The position numbers were made by a program, and so were the translations under genes. The notes under the pieces are model-generated. The model worked only from the letters and a program-made list of their open reading frames with translations. It ran no database searches and was not told the DNA's origin. From Larus michahellis (taxonomy: Eukaryota > Chordata > Aves > Charadriiformes > Laridae): a stretch of 64,000 bases of DNA. Where the stretch lies: the NCBI RefSeq assembly GCF_964199755.1, contig NC_133907.1, positions 8,855,463-8,919,462 on the forward strand, given 5' to 3'. Below are positions 1 to 12,500 of this stretch, one piece after another. How positions within the stretch are numbered: the stretch's first letter is position 1; each line of letters opens with the position of its first letter.

Positions 1-1329
1 GTTATATAGTATAACCAGCAGCAGCTTTTCAAAGCTTAATTTCATATCTTCATAGCTTTCAGCAGTGTCCAATACATGAAAGCCTTTATTAAGCACACAC
101 CACCAGCTACATAATACTGAAGCTTTCCTATTCCCCAGCCCTCTCTCATCGCCTCTCCTTTGATACATTTTCTCTGTAACAGCTTATAGAAATGAATGGA
201 TGCACACTGATGATTTGGGGAAGTTCTTATTGGGAGGGGGATTACATAGAATGATCCGTAAGATTGTGAAGGCAGAGTCCAACTGCCAAGTTCGCAGCTA
301 CCTTTGTCTGATGCGTCTTTTGTCCATTTGTGACTCTTTCAGCAAATTGTCCCATTTTCTGAAAACTGACTAGCTATGAGGTGGTATTTACCCACAGTTC
401 TCTATGGCTTTTTTTTTTTTTTAAGAATTCTATTTGTTTTAGTGCTTTGTGTCTAGCTACTTAGCGTACCCCAGATTACTACTATCATTTCAGAAGAGCA
501 GCTCTTCAGACAGAGGGAGAAAAGCAGACAGGCCACTGATGGCAAGAATAATGAACGATGTGGATTCAGCCGTCTCCAGGTATTATGAAGTTGTGTTGCA
601 GAAGAATACATTGTTCTTACCAAAAATATCTACTACCTAATAGTAGAACAAAAAGCAAAAAATAGCCACATTCACATGAGCATTTCTCTGTCTGAACAGC
701 TCTTCAGAGAGGAAAACAAGTTCAGATGCTTGTTAGTTTGGAAGCGCTTTACTTTCTGTTTTCATATTTAAAACACTTTAATAAAGAGACAGTTACCTGG
801 TGTTCTCACTGTTTTGACAAAACTGTTTTCAGAGCAAAATGCAGAGCAATGCAGGACAAATGTGTCTTTTTCCTTGGTCTAAATTCCCCTCCAACTTGCA
901 GAGACTTTTTTTTTTTTGGACAATGTCTTACACTCATCTGTTCTGAGTTTGCGATCATTCTTTAGACCATAATGATTGCTATGGAGCTGCTTCCTAAAAC
1001 AGAAATGTGGGAATTCAGATACAAATACCCGATTTGAATTTAATTCCCTAATTGTAAACCTATTCCCAACATTTTCCTCTGGGTCATTCTTTAACTAACA
1101 TAAGCACCTTTTCCACAGCTATATTGCACAAAACCCCTCAGCGCAAAAATCCTTTCCTTCACAGGCTGAGGCTTCCTGAGGTTGTACCTGACAGGTGAGA
1201 AAATTTCAGAAAATTTTATGAAAACTCTGTGGCTGATTAATCTCAAGCCAGGAACAGCATCCACGTCTGAGGGCCCTGGTCTATTCCCTCTACGTTGAGG
1301 GAAGGTCAGTTTTGTCTAGACTATGACCA

Positions 1330-1470
1330 CCAGATGTCTGGTCAGGGGCTCCTTGCAAATCTCCAGAGACAAGAGAACCCACAGCTTATTGCAATGATTC
1401 ACTACCCTGACTGAGGTATGCTCTCAAACGCAATCTAAATATCCCTTTCCCTCAAATTAAACCAAATGAT
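1330..1470 (-). mobile_element. Possible very old CR1 fragment
   Basis: The stretch around gcaaatctccagagacaag, acccacagcttattgcaatg and attcactaccctgactgagg resembles the reverse complement of old CR1 copies (a 'ctccagagatggagattccacaa ... ttccaatgattaaccaccctcactg' pattern). Similarity is patchy and unrelated background cannot be excluded. Confidence 0.3.
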
Positions 1471-4400
1471 TGTTGCCTTACTCTCTTCCAAAAATTCAAA
1501 CTACTACCATGATTATGGTGGCATTTGGTGCCCTGTACTTGAATCCAAATCCAGCTAGTAAATAAAACCAATTTGTGTTCAAAGCCTAATGTCCCTCCTC
1601 TTTATTAATGTCTAGAGAAAACAATTATTGCTGGAAGTTGCAAGTACGTATTCATGAGACACTCACCAGTTTAGCTAATGGCTGCTGTTCTCAGCTGAAA
1701 CTAATCTGAGCTTTGCCTAAGGTTCAGTAAAATCCTTTCACTATCCTGAAATTACTCCTGCCAGGCTGTAGTTTGTGGCTCCAACCCAGAAAACATGCTT
1801 ATACCTCTCAAGTCTTGCTTCTACAATATCAAGCCCAAATTACAAATATTAGTGTTTAGTAGCATAACACTCCAGCTTTTAAGTACAAAACACTGTCAGA
1901 CCTTTTGCGTGAAGCGGAAAGAGGCATCAGGAATTACTATATGACATTCAGATTTAACAGCTACTGTAGAGAAGAATAGCAGATAATAAGAGTCTGTGAA
2001 TGAAATAAGCAACTCTCCCATAGAATATGAAATATTGTAATGAATAAATAGATAATTCACGAAAATTCAGGGTAAAGTTGCTAAGCACTATAATTTGAAA
2101 TTTACAATGAATAAAGGCAAAAAGTTTTCTGGAGACTAATGTAAAAGTCTTATTGAAGTTTCTGTTCAAATACTTGGTGATAATATTTGGCAAATAAACC
2201 CACAGAGCTCAGAATATTAGAGGGACAGAAGTTATTTATGACTGGCAAAAAGCACAAGATACCAGAGCATATTACTTTGCAACATAGACAGGCTACGCCA
2301 GATGTTTCACAGCAGTATATGTTTTCAGTCCTTAATTAAAAGAAGAAACAAGAACGAAAAGTCTCAAGTCAGAATCATTACAAACCTTTGGAAGAAAAAA
2401 AATAAAGCAAGTCCCTTATGATTCTCTAGGGACTTAAATTAAGTGCCCAATAAAATGGGCGGTTAACCATATAAGCATAGATCTCTTCACTGCTTTAATT
2501 AAGTGTGACTCATCAAAGTCACAATTCTCTTAGAAACTTCAGGTACGCTCTTCTCAAGGGGGAAAAACCCCAGACTATACAATAGGATGAAAGTTTAGTT
2601 GACTGAAAGCTTGCACTTTGGAGGTGAATTGTATAGATAGATTCAATATCTTACAAGGAACAGAAACAGAATTTGCAAAGAGGTGTGCCATGCTTTGTGA
2701 CTTTCAATACGTTTTCTGCTTCCTTCCAAGGGCAAGATAATAGGAAGAAGCTACATCGCGCAGCACTTCAACAGCATTGCAGATGTATAGTGTATACAAG
2801 CAAACACTGAACAACAATCACCTTCAGAAAAGAATAACACATGCTTAATTCTCCACCTTCAGTGGAACAAGACTTTTTTTATTATTGTTTTTAAGAAGTG
2901 TACAATCTTTTGTTAACAGAGGGCAGAAATAAGAAGTGCATCTTTCAGCATCAGGAGATGTTCTGTACTGAGGCCGCTCCTGCTTAGAAGTGAGCGGAGA
3001 AACTGTCCTGAATCCTGCCATCTGCAAATCATACCAGAAAGTCTGGAGAGATGATCAAAGCGTGACACTGTTTTCACAGGAAATGGGGACACTTTAGAAA
3101 ACTTTAGGTTTTCTGTTCAGAAGAAGAATTAAAAGTTTTAGAAGTTTTCTACCAAAAGAAAATCCCAAAGGATGCATTTCAGGAAGCGCAAAACTACTTT
3201 CTGAAATGAAACGCAGGCTGCGATACTTGCTGCAGACGGGTTGCATTGACACAACTCTGGAAGACTTCCCAGATAGCTCCCCAAAAAGCCCAGGAGTCTC
3301 ACCTCCCACACGGGCTCCGCTGGTCGGATACACCCAGGAACAGGACAGCAGCTCCCAGGGACCAGGCTGCACTGCAGGGAGCTGTAAAAATCTTTTGTCC
3401 CAAAACCCAAGAGGAGGGAATGACCAAGCTCGCAACTTTGCCTCCCAAGCTCGTTTGTGAGTATGTGCATACAACTGCTCAGATGGGAATTAAGGGAGAC
3501 AATAAGGTTGGAGATCAGTGAGACAAAGTGGGTGAAGTAAGAACAGATTTAACTTGTCCATCCCTTTAACTGAATCCAACCCCAAATCCTGCCAAGAATT
3601 CAGAACACTTCCAGTTAAGTGTTTTACCATATGACACGTGGCTTGCGGTTCCAGGGCTGGCACAGAAACAATTGCAAGCAGAAAGAAGTGCTTTGACTGG
3701 CCTGTTGGACAAGCACAGCTAAGAGGGTTGGAAACTCTCCTGTTTGAAGATGCTCTGCCTCACATGCTGCCCAAGGAACCTGAAGAAGTTTCCAAGTTCT
3801 TGTGACTTTTTTCAAATGGAACTTGTAGGATCCTAATCAAGGAGCTCTCTCTGGCAAATTTATTGTTTTTGTGTTCTGTTACAAAACAGGTATGTCTTTT
3901 TCATCCAAAATTGAGAAATAAACAAAACTAGCCAGCAAAAGAGCCACAGATGTGAAGATTCTTCACCTTGGGCAAAACGAAGAAATATCACCAGTGAGAG
4001 CCTTTCATGAAGGGATTTTGCATGGCACTGCCGACAGGATTTCTGATCGTAGCTTTATTGCATTGTTTGATCCTCTGGCGTAAGAGAAGACTATACAAAA
4101 GATTATTACAAAGCAGCTGAACAACATGAGATGACCCACGCTTAATCCTGCCTCTGCTCTATTCATTCCGCTGTATCCAGTGACCACTCACTCCGCACAG
4201 AGTGAGATCTCCCCCTCTTTCTGCAGAAACACACCCTCAAGGATTGCTCTCAAGGAGAACTGTGCATGACACCTGGGACTGCAAATAAAATAAAATGGAC
4301 TTCTAAGCCTGGGCGGCAGACCCAGTCTTTTCTCCTTTAGCGCTCCCTGTAAAGGCATTACGTGCTCCCAGTCACCTGAGGCAGTAATCACTGCCCAAAA

Positions 4401-6526
4401 TAACTGCAGTCAGGCTGGACTTTGCCACGTCCTTATCCCGCTACTTTCTTATCTTGTACTATTGGCATACTACCTGCCTGCAGGAATTCCTGCTTCATTA
4501 AACGTTAATAGCAGTTTTCCCAGGGCCATATGGGAACATTGTGAACTATGCATTAGTGTCTGCAAAGTGCTTGGCAATTTTGGACAGGAGATAGAGTAAT
4601 TTATTGCCTGGTATATTATAATCTCTCTGGGCATATCTACAGCAGAAGGAAAGGAGGGCAAACACTGGATTTACTAACCTTAAAAATTTTGTCACAGCAA
4701 TTATGAAAATCAAGTAACTTCAGCTTTAAGTGGGAATTTAGATGTGAATTCAAATTTTTAATTACAGCTAAACCATACTTTGAATTAGCACCTGTAACCA
4801 ACCTGAGTGAAGGACGCTCCTAAGATGCTCTGTCCGAGAACAGGAACACATGCAGACACCTCAAAGAAGTGACTGCAATAAGTAATACGCAATCTAAATG
4901 TCTCAAAACTGCCAGCTTGTCTTCGATCATTTGTTTTCAACCATCTACATACATTCATTAGGAGTCCCTTCCCCTCCCATAATCTTTATGGTTTCTAACA
5001 TAAGGTGAACAGCAACACTGCATAGCACTTGTGCTACTAACTCCTACCTCGGTGGTCATTTTACCTCTGGCTGAACCACAGAGATTGTTCTTGCCGCAGG
5101 GTAAACCTGCACAAAACAGTCACCAAGCAGTCTGGGCTTCAGGAGAAGATCCATTTCACTCTAGTGACATTAAACTACATTTGAACTTCAGAAAACCTAA
5201 TTTTCTTTTAGATCAATATAGTCAATACAGGTGTTACGGGAAGAACAATTACATTTGCTGCACTTCTGCATTTCATAACCCATACGCAGACTCTGTTTGC
5301 TGGCCTACGAAAACTCCGGTCTTCTCAGGAATCAAGAAGAAACACTGGGGATAGACTACTCAGGGGTGGGGGGCGGGAAAACACTGTCAATGGACACAAC
5401 CTTTGCAGGTGTTACAACATGTAATTATTTCTTCCAGGCGCTTAAATCATCTTGTTCTCACCTTGAGGTTCAGCAGCAATCAAATTCTTCCTCCATCTTC
5501 TGTATTTGACAATTAGTTTTCTGGGATATTAAAACAACGAGTATTATTGGTGCCACAGCTATCTATGTCAGCGATCTGTGGATCAACTGGAAGCTCTCTT
5601 TAACATGTAATATTTTTCTATAAACCTAGCAACACTGGATTTATTGAGACAACTGTCAGCTTCTCAGTGAGGAAACTATATCTTCTTAAACATTTGTGTA
5701 GCATGTAGTAAAACACAACCTTGATCCAACTATAAAAAGTGCTTAGGTAGGAGATGAAAGGGGCGGTTTCTTGAATTAGAAATAATATCCTAGCCAGGAG
5801 ATATTCAGGAAAGTGGAATCTTAATATTTACTTAGGCTTTCAACAACCCTGATTTGCACTGCAATTTATTAACTTTTCAAATAATGCACAATGTGCCTGG
5901 ATACTAAAACATTACCCACAAAACGTTTACCAGAAATATAGTATATCAGAAGAGTGCAGATTTTAAGCATACATCTGGGCTTGATTCTGCTTCACCTGAA
6001 GTCAAGGATAAAATACTCATTTCTATATTAAAAATAAGATTTTTTTTTTTTACCCTCCTTATACACAAGAGTTCCAGGAAAAGGAAGGAGTTCTCACAGA
6101 CCTCAGCTGCAACCCTAAACAAGGCCAGGAGCAGAAATGTGTGTTGGCAGTGCCTAAAACCACAGTGTGCATCTTGGGGACGCCTGTTTCAACAGCGGCC
6201 TCGCACCCCTCTGTCGCTAACCCAGCGGCTCAAACACTGTGAGCCACAGAGGTCCCCAGGCGGTCTGCCAAATGAAACATTGGGGTCCCCTGGCACTCTT
6301 CCCAAAAACGGAAGGGTCCAGGCAAGGCAGACAATTCTATCAAATTCAGGTAAGTATCTGAGAAATACTCTATGAGCCAAGATCAAAGGGAGACGGCTCT
6401 ACACGCATGCACAAAGCCACCCCACCACTAAGTAGTCGGTTGGCACCTTTTATCTGAATGTGTAACAGCCGTATTGGATGGCTTCTGTTTTCAGTTGTTC
6501 GTAGAATCCAGAACTATATTCGCTAG

Positions 6527-6574
6527 GGTTTTTTTGGTGTGTTGTTTTTTTGTTTTTTTGTTTTTTTTTTTTTT
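6527..6574 (+). repeat. T-rich low-complexity tract
   Basis: Runs of T broken by single G or GTG (tttttttg-type units) form a low-complexity tract. I see no retrogene or SINE next to it on either strand, so it is not clearly a poly-A tail. Confidence 0.7.
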
Positions 6575-8216
6575 CAATGTGTAATATTTCCTACATATTT
6601 TACATGTTTGTTCTACACCGTCTGGGAAGACCTGACAAGACATAACTCACCAAATAACTCATGGTATGGCACAAAAAAAGTTTACTAGCAAGACTTCTTC
6701 CTGTTCATTTTGCATGTAGAATCATTTCCATTTTAATAATTTCGGTTCTGAAAATTTGAATCTAGCTGAAGATTCCTTAAAAAAAAAAGGAGACACCGAC
6801 ATTATTTACACAACACAATTGCCCATTTTTTATATAATACTCTTGGAAAAAGCGCAGTTGAGTGAAAGAGAATGCAAAAGGGCAAGATGTGTCAAGTATC
6901 ACAGATTTGAAAGTCTTTCAAATGGAAACACAGGTCTGGCACGCTGCCTTGGAAAAGCTAGAACAGGTGCTGCAGCAAGAAACACAGCGTTCTGTCTTCT
7001 GAGGTACAGTTCTCATCAATAATGGATACCTCTTAGCATTCGACTGGATTTCTCCAGCATTTAGAGTTAGATTTTCAGCAGATATTTTTTCCCTTGAGGA
7101 GCCCCAACACTTTGTTGTCACGGTTCCTAGAACTTCTTTACTGGCGCTTGGCCCAGACAAGTTGTTACTGAACGCACGCCTTTATTATTCCTGAACAAGA
7201 CAGAAGATTTGACAATTCTGATAACAAACAGGAGTTGGATGCTCCAAGGAACATCAACTGCTCCCCACATTCTAAATACTTAGAATGATACCCTGAATAT
7301 TTACAGGCCTCCAAATTGAACTTGTCGCAATACGAACGTCAAGGAAAAAAAATACCTCAGTCCTCTTTTGCAGAGAGGCTGTGACACCTACAATCTTTAA
7401 GCTGAGTATTTCAGTGCCGCAAAGCGCCCCATGTGTTCATCTGGAAAGGGGTCAGTGATGATACATCTGAGTTAGTCCGGGCTGCTAGAAACCTGCTAAT
7501 TTCTAGGCTAAATGTATGTCTAGCCACCTGATGTGCCTCTGGTCTTGTTTCAAAACTGTTGTTCAGGTTAAGCAGCTTATTTCTCTAGTTTTAACCCACT
7601 CGTGAAGTTACACAAAGTAGAGTCTCACTCTGCGATCATTTTCCTCAGCTGCACGAGTCCCACCGAGGTGTAATGCACAAGACTGACTAGTTTCCAGATA
7701 CCCCAACTTCTCAGACTTGTCTATACCAGAAAAGCCTGCCAACCTAAAAACCATATGGTTTTCCTTAGCACACTTGGAGACTCTTGCTTCCATGCACAAG
7801 AGCACTCCAAACAACATATGGATATGGAAGAGATTTGTTTTCTAGCTGGCCACAATGCCAGCTTAGTATGCATGAATAAGTAGACTCCATACAGCTTCAT
7901 CAGACATACTTCAGAATATTCTCCCATTATTGCCCTGCTGAGATTTCCAGAGTTGCCAGAACCCTTTGCAAAGCCAGGGTTTAAATGACATTGTGACTAA
8001 AGGAAACACAGCTAGAACAAGCAGGGGGGAAACAGCAGTCTGAGTCAGGCAATGGTGGTAAGTAACATACACTTCCCTCTGCTGAAAACACATCACCACA
8101 CAGCTTTCCTGTCTCAGTCCTATTCTCTCTCCCCCTCATTATGCCTTACCTGGAAAATTAAAGTAGCTGTATGTCCACAGAGAGCAGTATCTGCACAAAG
8201 CCACCCCTGAGCATTT

Positions 8217-8500
8217 CAGAGTCACAGGAGTTGCTGTCAGAAGGGACATCTGGACACAGTCCAGTCCAATGCCTCAACTGTAGACAGCCACTCAGGACCT
8301 TGTCCGGTTGGGTTTTTAGTGTCTTCCAGGATAGAGAATCCTGCTCCAGTATATGACTAGTCACACAGTAAAAACTTTTCTTACATTCAAATAATTCTCA
8401 TATTTCAGTCTGTGCCCATTGCCTCTTGTCCTTTCAGTGGATACCACTGAGAGGAGTCCAACTCCACCTTCTTTACTTTCTTCTTTTACTTCTTTGTCAT
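8217..8500 (-). mobile_element. CR1 LINE fragment, older, reverse orientation
   Basis: On the + strand it reads as the reverse complement of a CR1 3' region: a degraded start (gtcacaggag), aagggacatctggacacagt, ccagtccaatgcc, then gtctgtgcccattgcctctt followed by gtcctttcag and a ggataccactgagaggagtc block. The order matches avian CR1 subfamilies. Many substitutions mark it as older than the copy about 0.8 kb downstream. The short open frames on both strands here are CR1 debris. Confidence 0.88.
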
Positions 8501-9327
8501 TCTCAACACTAACAGTATGCAGAAGAAGATTAAGCTGACCACAGGATTAGGAACTGCCATTCACATGACAACATTCACCCTTCAAAAAAATAGCTTTAAA
8601 AGAAATTAAGAACCTAGAGCCAAGACATCTATCTTGTATGACTTTCTCAACCAAGCTATATGGGATACAACCTGGCCACACGCAGTGTTCTCCAAAATAC
8701 CCAAGGATATCCATCTGATGTTGTTTGTGACGCTTCCGTTAGGTTTATAATATTTACCTTCTAAGGAATATGGCCATTAGCCAACTGTCAAAGACTAGAT
8801 CCAGCAAAAGACAGCTCTCCAAAACAGCTCTAAGAAATACTTCATGTGCATTTTTGTCTTTTAACCTAAAATGAGAAGAGATTCAGGCAGTGAAATCTTG
8901 TAAGCAGTCATTTGCAATGCCACTGATGAAACTCAGAACAAGTTCAAACCACTGCACCACACATTCAAATACAGAAACATTAAATCCTTTCCAGTTTAGT
9001 TGGAAGCTTCTTACATAGAAAGAAAACAAGAAGTTATAATTTGTTGTGCCTTTACATTCACCTTGTAAACTGATGTCCAGAGTGCTAAACTTCTAGACAC
9101 ATTCCACCTGAGGTTTATTGTTTTTCTTGTGAATTATATTTACATCTGGGAGCCACAGACTGGAACATCCAAAGAGTCACAGCATAGCAGCAGCAACGCG
9201 TAACGTTTTAGCACAGAATTGCACCCCTGAGATCCTTAGCTGCTCTGAGCTGAAGACACTAGAGAAACCATTCTCAACAACAGAGGAGGAACTTGCAACA
9301 TACTATACACTGACATGTTTACAATAG

Positions 9328-9504
9328 GGCAGTGAGCCCCTGGCCCAGGTTGCCCAGAGAAGCTGTGGATGCCCCGTCCCTGGAGGTGTTCAAGGCCAGG
9401 CTGGATGGGGCTTTGAGCAGCCTGGTCTAGTGGAAGGTGGCAGGGGGTTGGAACCAGATGATCTTTAAGGTCCCTTCCAACCCAAACCATTCCATGATCC
9501 TGAT
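9328..9504 (+). mobile_element. CR1 LINE, 5'-truncated 3' end
   Basis: It has the avian CR1 3' end: ggttgcccagagaagctgtg, ccctggaggtgttcaaggcc, gctggatggggctttgagca, gatgatctttaaggtccctt and a terminal ccattccatgatcctgat, which degrades the usual ATTCTATGA repeats. There is no ORF2 coding sequence, so it is a typical severely 5'-truncated dead copy. A few bases are missing in the middle compared with the usual form. Divergence looks moderate, making it the youngest CR1 in the window. This is the best single indicator that the DNA is avian. Confidence 0.95.
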
Positions 9505-12500
9505 ATACTTGGTGCTGAAGACTAACTTTTACTCATATTATTGTTTTTGAGGTTTGCAAGTGCTTTATCTAGAGTTCCCTGTGGTAACAGTTTGATCTCT
9601 TCGGCGTTACTACAATTCCTAGAATGAAGTTGAATCCAATAACATGCAAAAGGATATCTGTTTCTAACTCACTTATGAACCATTTTCATTATTACTATTG
9701 AAGAAGTGTGGATCAGACAGGCATTGTACTGAATACTTGGGGGGGTTTTCTATAAAGCTGTAGGAAATTTTGAAAGACGAGGGCAGTCACTTTACACTGC
9801 CAATCTGACCACAGATCTTAACTCTGTATCAACACCTAATAAACATGCAGTCACACCAGCTTTTTGCAGGAGGATGAAAGCAAGAAACACGAGCGCTGGC
9901 CAGGCTCACAAATTCAACCTTCACGTTGTCTGACCTGCAGAACGGCATCAGAGTTACTGGAGGAGTTAATATGCAGTTCCAGTAACTGCCAAACAAGCCT
10001 ATATAATCAAGGGAGCCATTTAACTTGTTAAAAGTGAGGAACATTCTACACCAAAGCGCTGCCTTTCATTTATGCCAAAATAAATCCTTCCAATAGCAAT
10101 ATTTAAGACTTTTCTTTGCAGCCCATTGTAACACACCTTTGTTCTTTTCATCCTCTTGCAAAGTCAGCTACTGAGAAAGCAAAGCTATAATTTCCTCCGC
10201 TTGTAAGTGTTCCATAGGTTTAGCTGACCTTTAGAAAAAACATTCTTTTCCCCTCACCGTCTCCTTTAAAGCTTTTTCAGAGCACACCCTGTGGTCCGGG
10301 ACCTCCTGCTACCATGGGAGAGTGACAGACAGACACATCCCACAGCACCAAAGACCACACAGGATCTCCTAAACACTGCCTCGCTTAGCGGGGTGGTGGC
10401 AATCACATAAGAAAAACATTACTAGACATGCGGTGCAAAGAGCACGCTGGGCCTCTGACATGCAATTCTGTCACTGATTGCCCCGCTCTTTTCTTGGCCA
10501 GCGCTGCACTATTCACCAGTACCTGGAGCCCAAATTCCTCCTGTCTAATGCCTGTTATTAGCCCTGTGTGGAGCCTTGGGTAAATCACAGGGACCAGCTA
10601 TTACAAGTGCCCCCCCTCCCACATCAGCCTGGCTTGTGCATTCACTTGAGGCAGCCTATAATTTCTTCAGATTTAAAAAGAGGTTATTTACAAGCCAGTC
10701 AAGCTTTTCATTGGACCAAAGCATTTGCTGTTTATCAAGCATGCACAGATCTACACAAAATAAGGCAACTAGAAAGAGCTTTTACAGGCTGTACCCCCAC
10801 ACGCTCACAAAAGGAGAGCGCACTCACCATGAAGGAACACAGTTCCCTTGGGACAATAACCACAAGTCACGGCTCAGATGAAGTCCAAGGGACTTGCCAT
10901 GACAGAGCCTGGACTGGATGAGCAATACTTAGCTGAGACCAGCAGATGACCTGTAACCAGGGCGCAAACTGCACGGGAAGCTGGAATCCCTCCATGGTTC
11001 CCATGGATGTGATCCTGCGCTTGACGCCTTTATGACCCTGAACACGTAAGCCAGACACACACATCTCAGCGTTTCATACACGCTAACTCTCTAATTTGCA
11101 CGGAAGCCATTTGTTTCTCTGCAAGTCAGCCAGATAAGTAGCCTTCCTCTTGTATTTACCCCCCAAAATCTACACGTCAATGTCTCTCAGTTTACCAGAC
11201 TGAGAAATTGCAATTTCCTTTTCACTAAACGTATTTAAGACCTTTGTTTAATTAGCTCACATAAAAGTCTACAGGATCTCTAAATTTAAAAGTTGTCCTA
11301 CAGTTGCAGAGTAGAATTATGACTTTAAGTTCTGTCAAATAATGACAAGCACTAATTTCTGAGCCTGCCAATCCACAGAGGAGTCAGCACAGCCTGCCGT
11401 GGTGAAGAAGGAAAGAAGGTGCCAGGAGGTAAATCAGAGACCAGCTCCGCAGCCCATGAAGCGCCAGAGCTCTTCCTACAATTAACATCAACCTCATAAT
11501 TAGCGGTTCACAGGTTTTACAAGGATCAGAGCACTGGATCTCTCCATTCAAGTCAGCCACCTTTTAGCAGAGACTGCTTGCAGAAAGCAAGCAAACACCT
11601 CCTCTTCTCCTGCAGGTACTCCAGAAATGATGGCCACACCAGTGGTGTCCTCCCCCAGACTCGGCCCACTTCACACTCTCACGTAGAAAGTGTGGCAGCC
11701 AATGTGAATACTCAAGGGTTTCATTCCTATCTATTTAACTCCTTAATGTTGATTTTCAAATAAATGTTTTAAAAGCAGCATTGTGGACAACTGGGACATT
11801 TCTGCAAACTCCACTATGAGCATTGTTTTCAATCACTTCCCCCAACAGATGAAAACAACCTATTTTTGTTACCTGACATTCAAAGCCAACAGACAAGACG
11901 ACAAGAAGTGCCTCTTCAGGGTGATATGTGGGAGACAGACGTAGTAGAGTAACAGATAGGTTGGGTTTTTTTTTTTGGAGACCTGCTGAGCCACTGAGCA
12001 AGAGCAGAAAGAAGTGGGGCTGAGGGAGGTGCAGTTGCAGCCCGTGTGCTTTGGGGATGCAGGGACACATCGCACAGGCTGCACTGTAGCAGCAGGGAGG
12101 TAATGAGCTTTCAAAAGTAGAACAGTTTCCTCAATGATTGTGAGATTCCTCTGCGCTGTTATGACAACTTAATGCACACACAACACTACTGAGTTGCAGG
12201 CTGATACTGTCGAGACCATTTGAGATTCAGAAGAAATACTGCAGGAGCTTAATGGAAAAGATAAGACAGCGGATTTCCGCCCCCCCCCTCTACTTCTGAT
12301 AGCCAGACAGGGAAAATGCCAAATTTCATCAGCAGTGGACCATTTTTTCAGTTATTCCAAAAACTGTTAATTCATCATTTTCCTTTCACAAACTGAACTG
12401 TAGCCAATAGCTTCATTTTTGAAACCTCACACTCTAAAGAGCCTGATGTTGTCCGAGAGCACAGAAAGAAGGGAAAGAACAAAAGCACAACTAAAACTAA

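Larger units (their letters stand above)
1..8216. other. Intergenic DNA, nothing recognised apart from listed repeats
   Basis: It is AT-rich with T-runs (a 14-T run at 409-422). A short fragment at about 5977-6022 (ttgattctgcttcacctgaa) may belong to the old dispersed repeat described elsewhere. A GC-richer patch at 3.2-3.47 kb gives overlapping short frames on both strands, none protein-like. No exon, RNA gene or promoter is supported. Confidence 0.6.

Noticed and set aside
1..1000. 3' end of an upstream gene such as NFATC2
   Set aside because: I looked for coding exons and a convincing 3'UTR at the left edge and found none; the distance to NFATC2 cannot be judged from this window.
8158..8364. 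Short frames on both strands
   Set aside because: They are part of a CR1 fragment.
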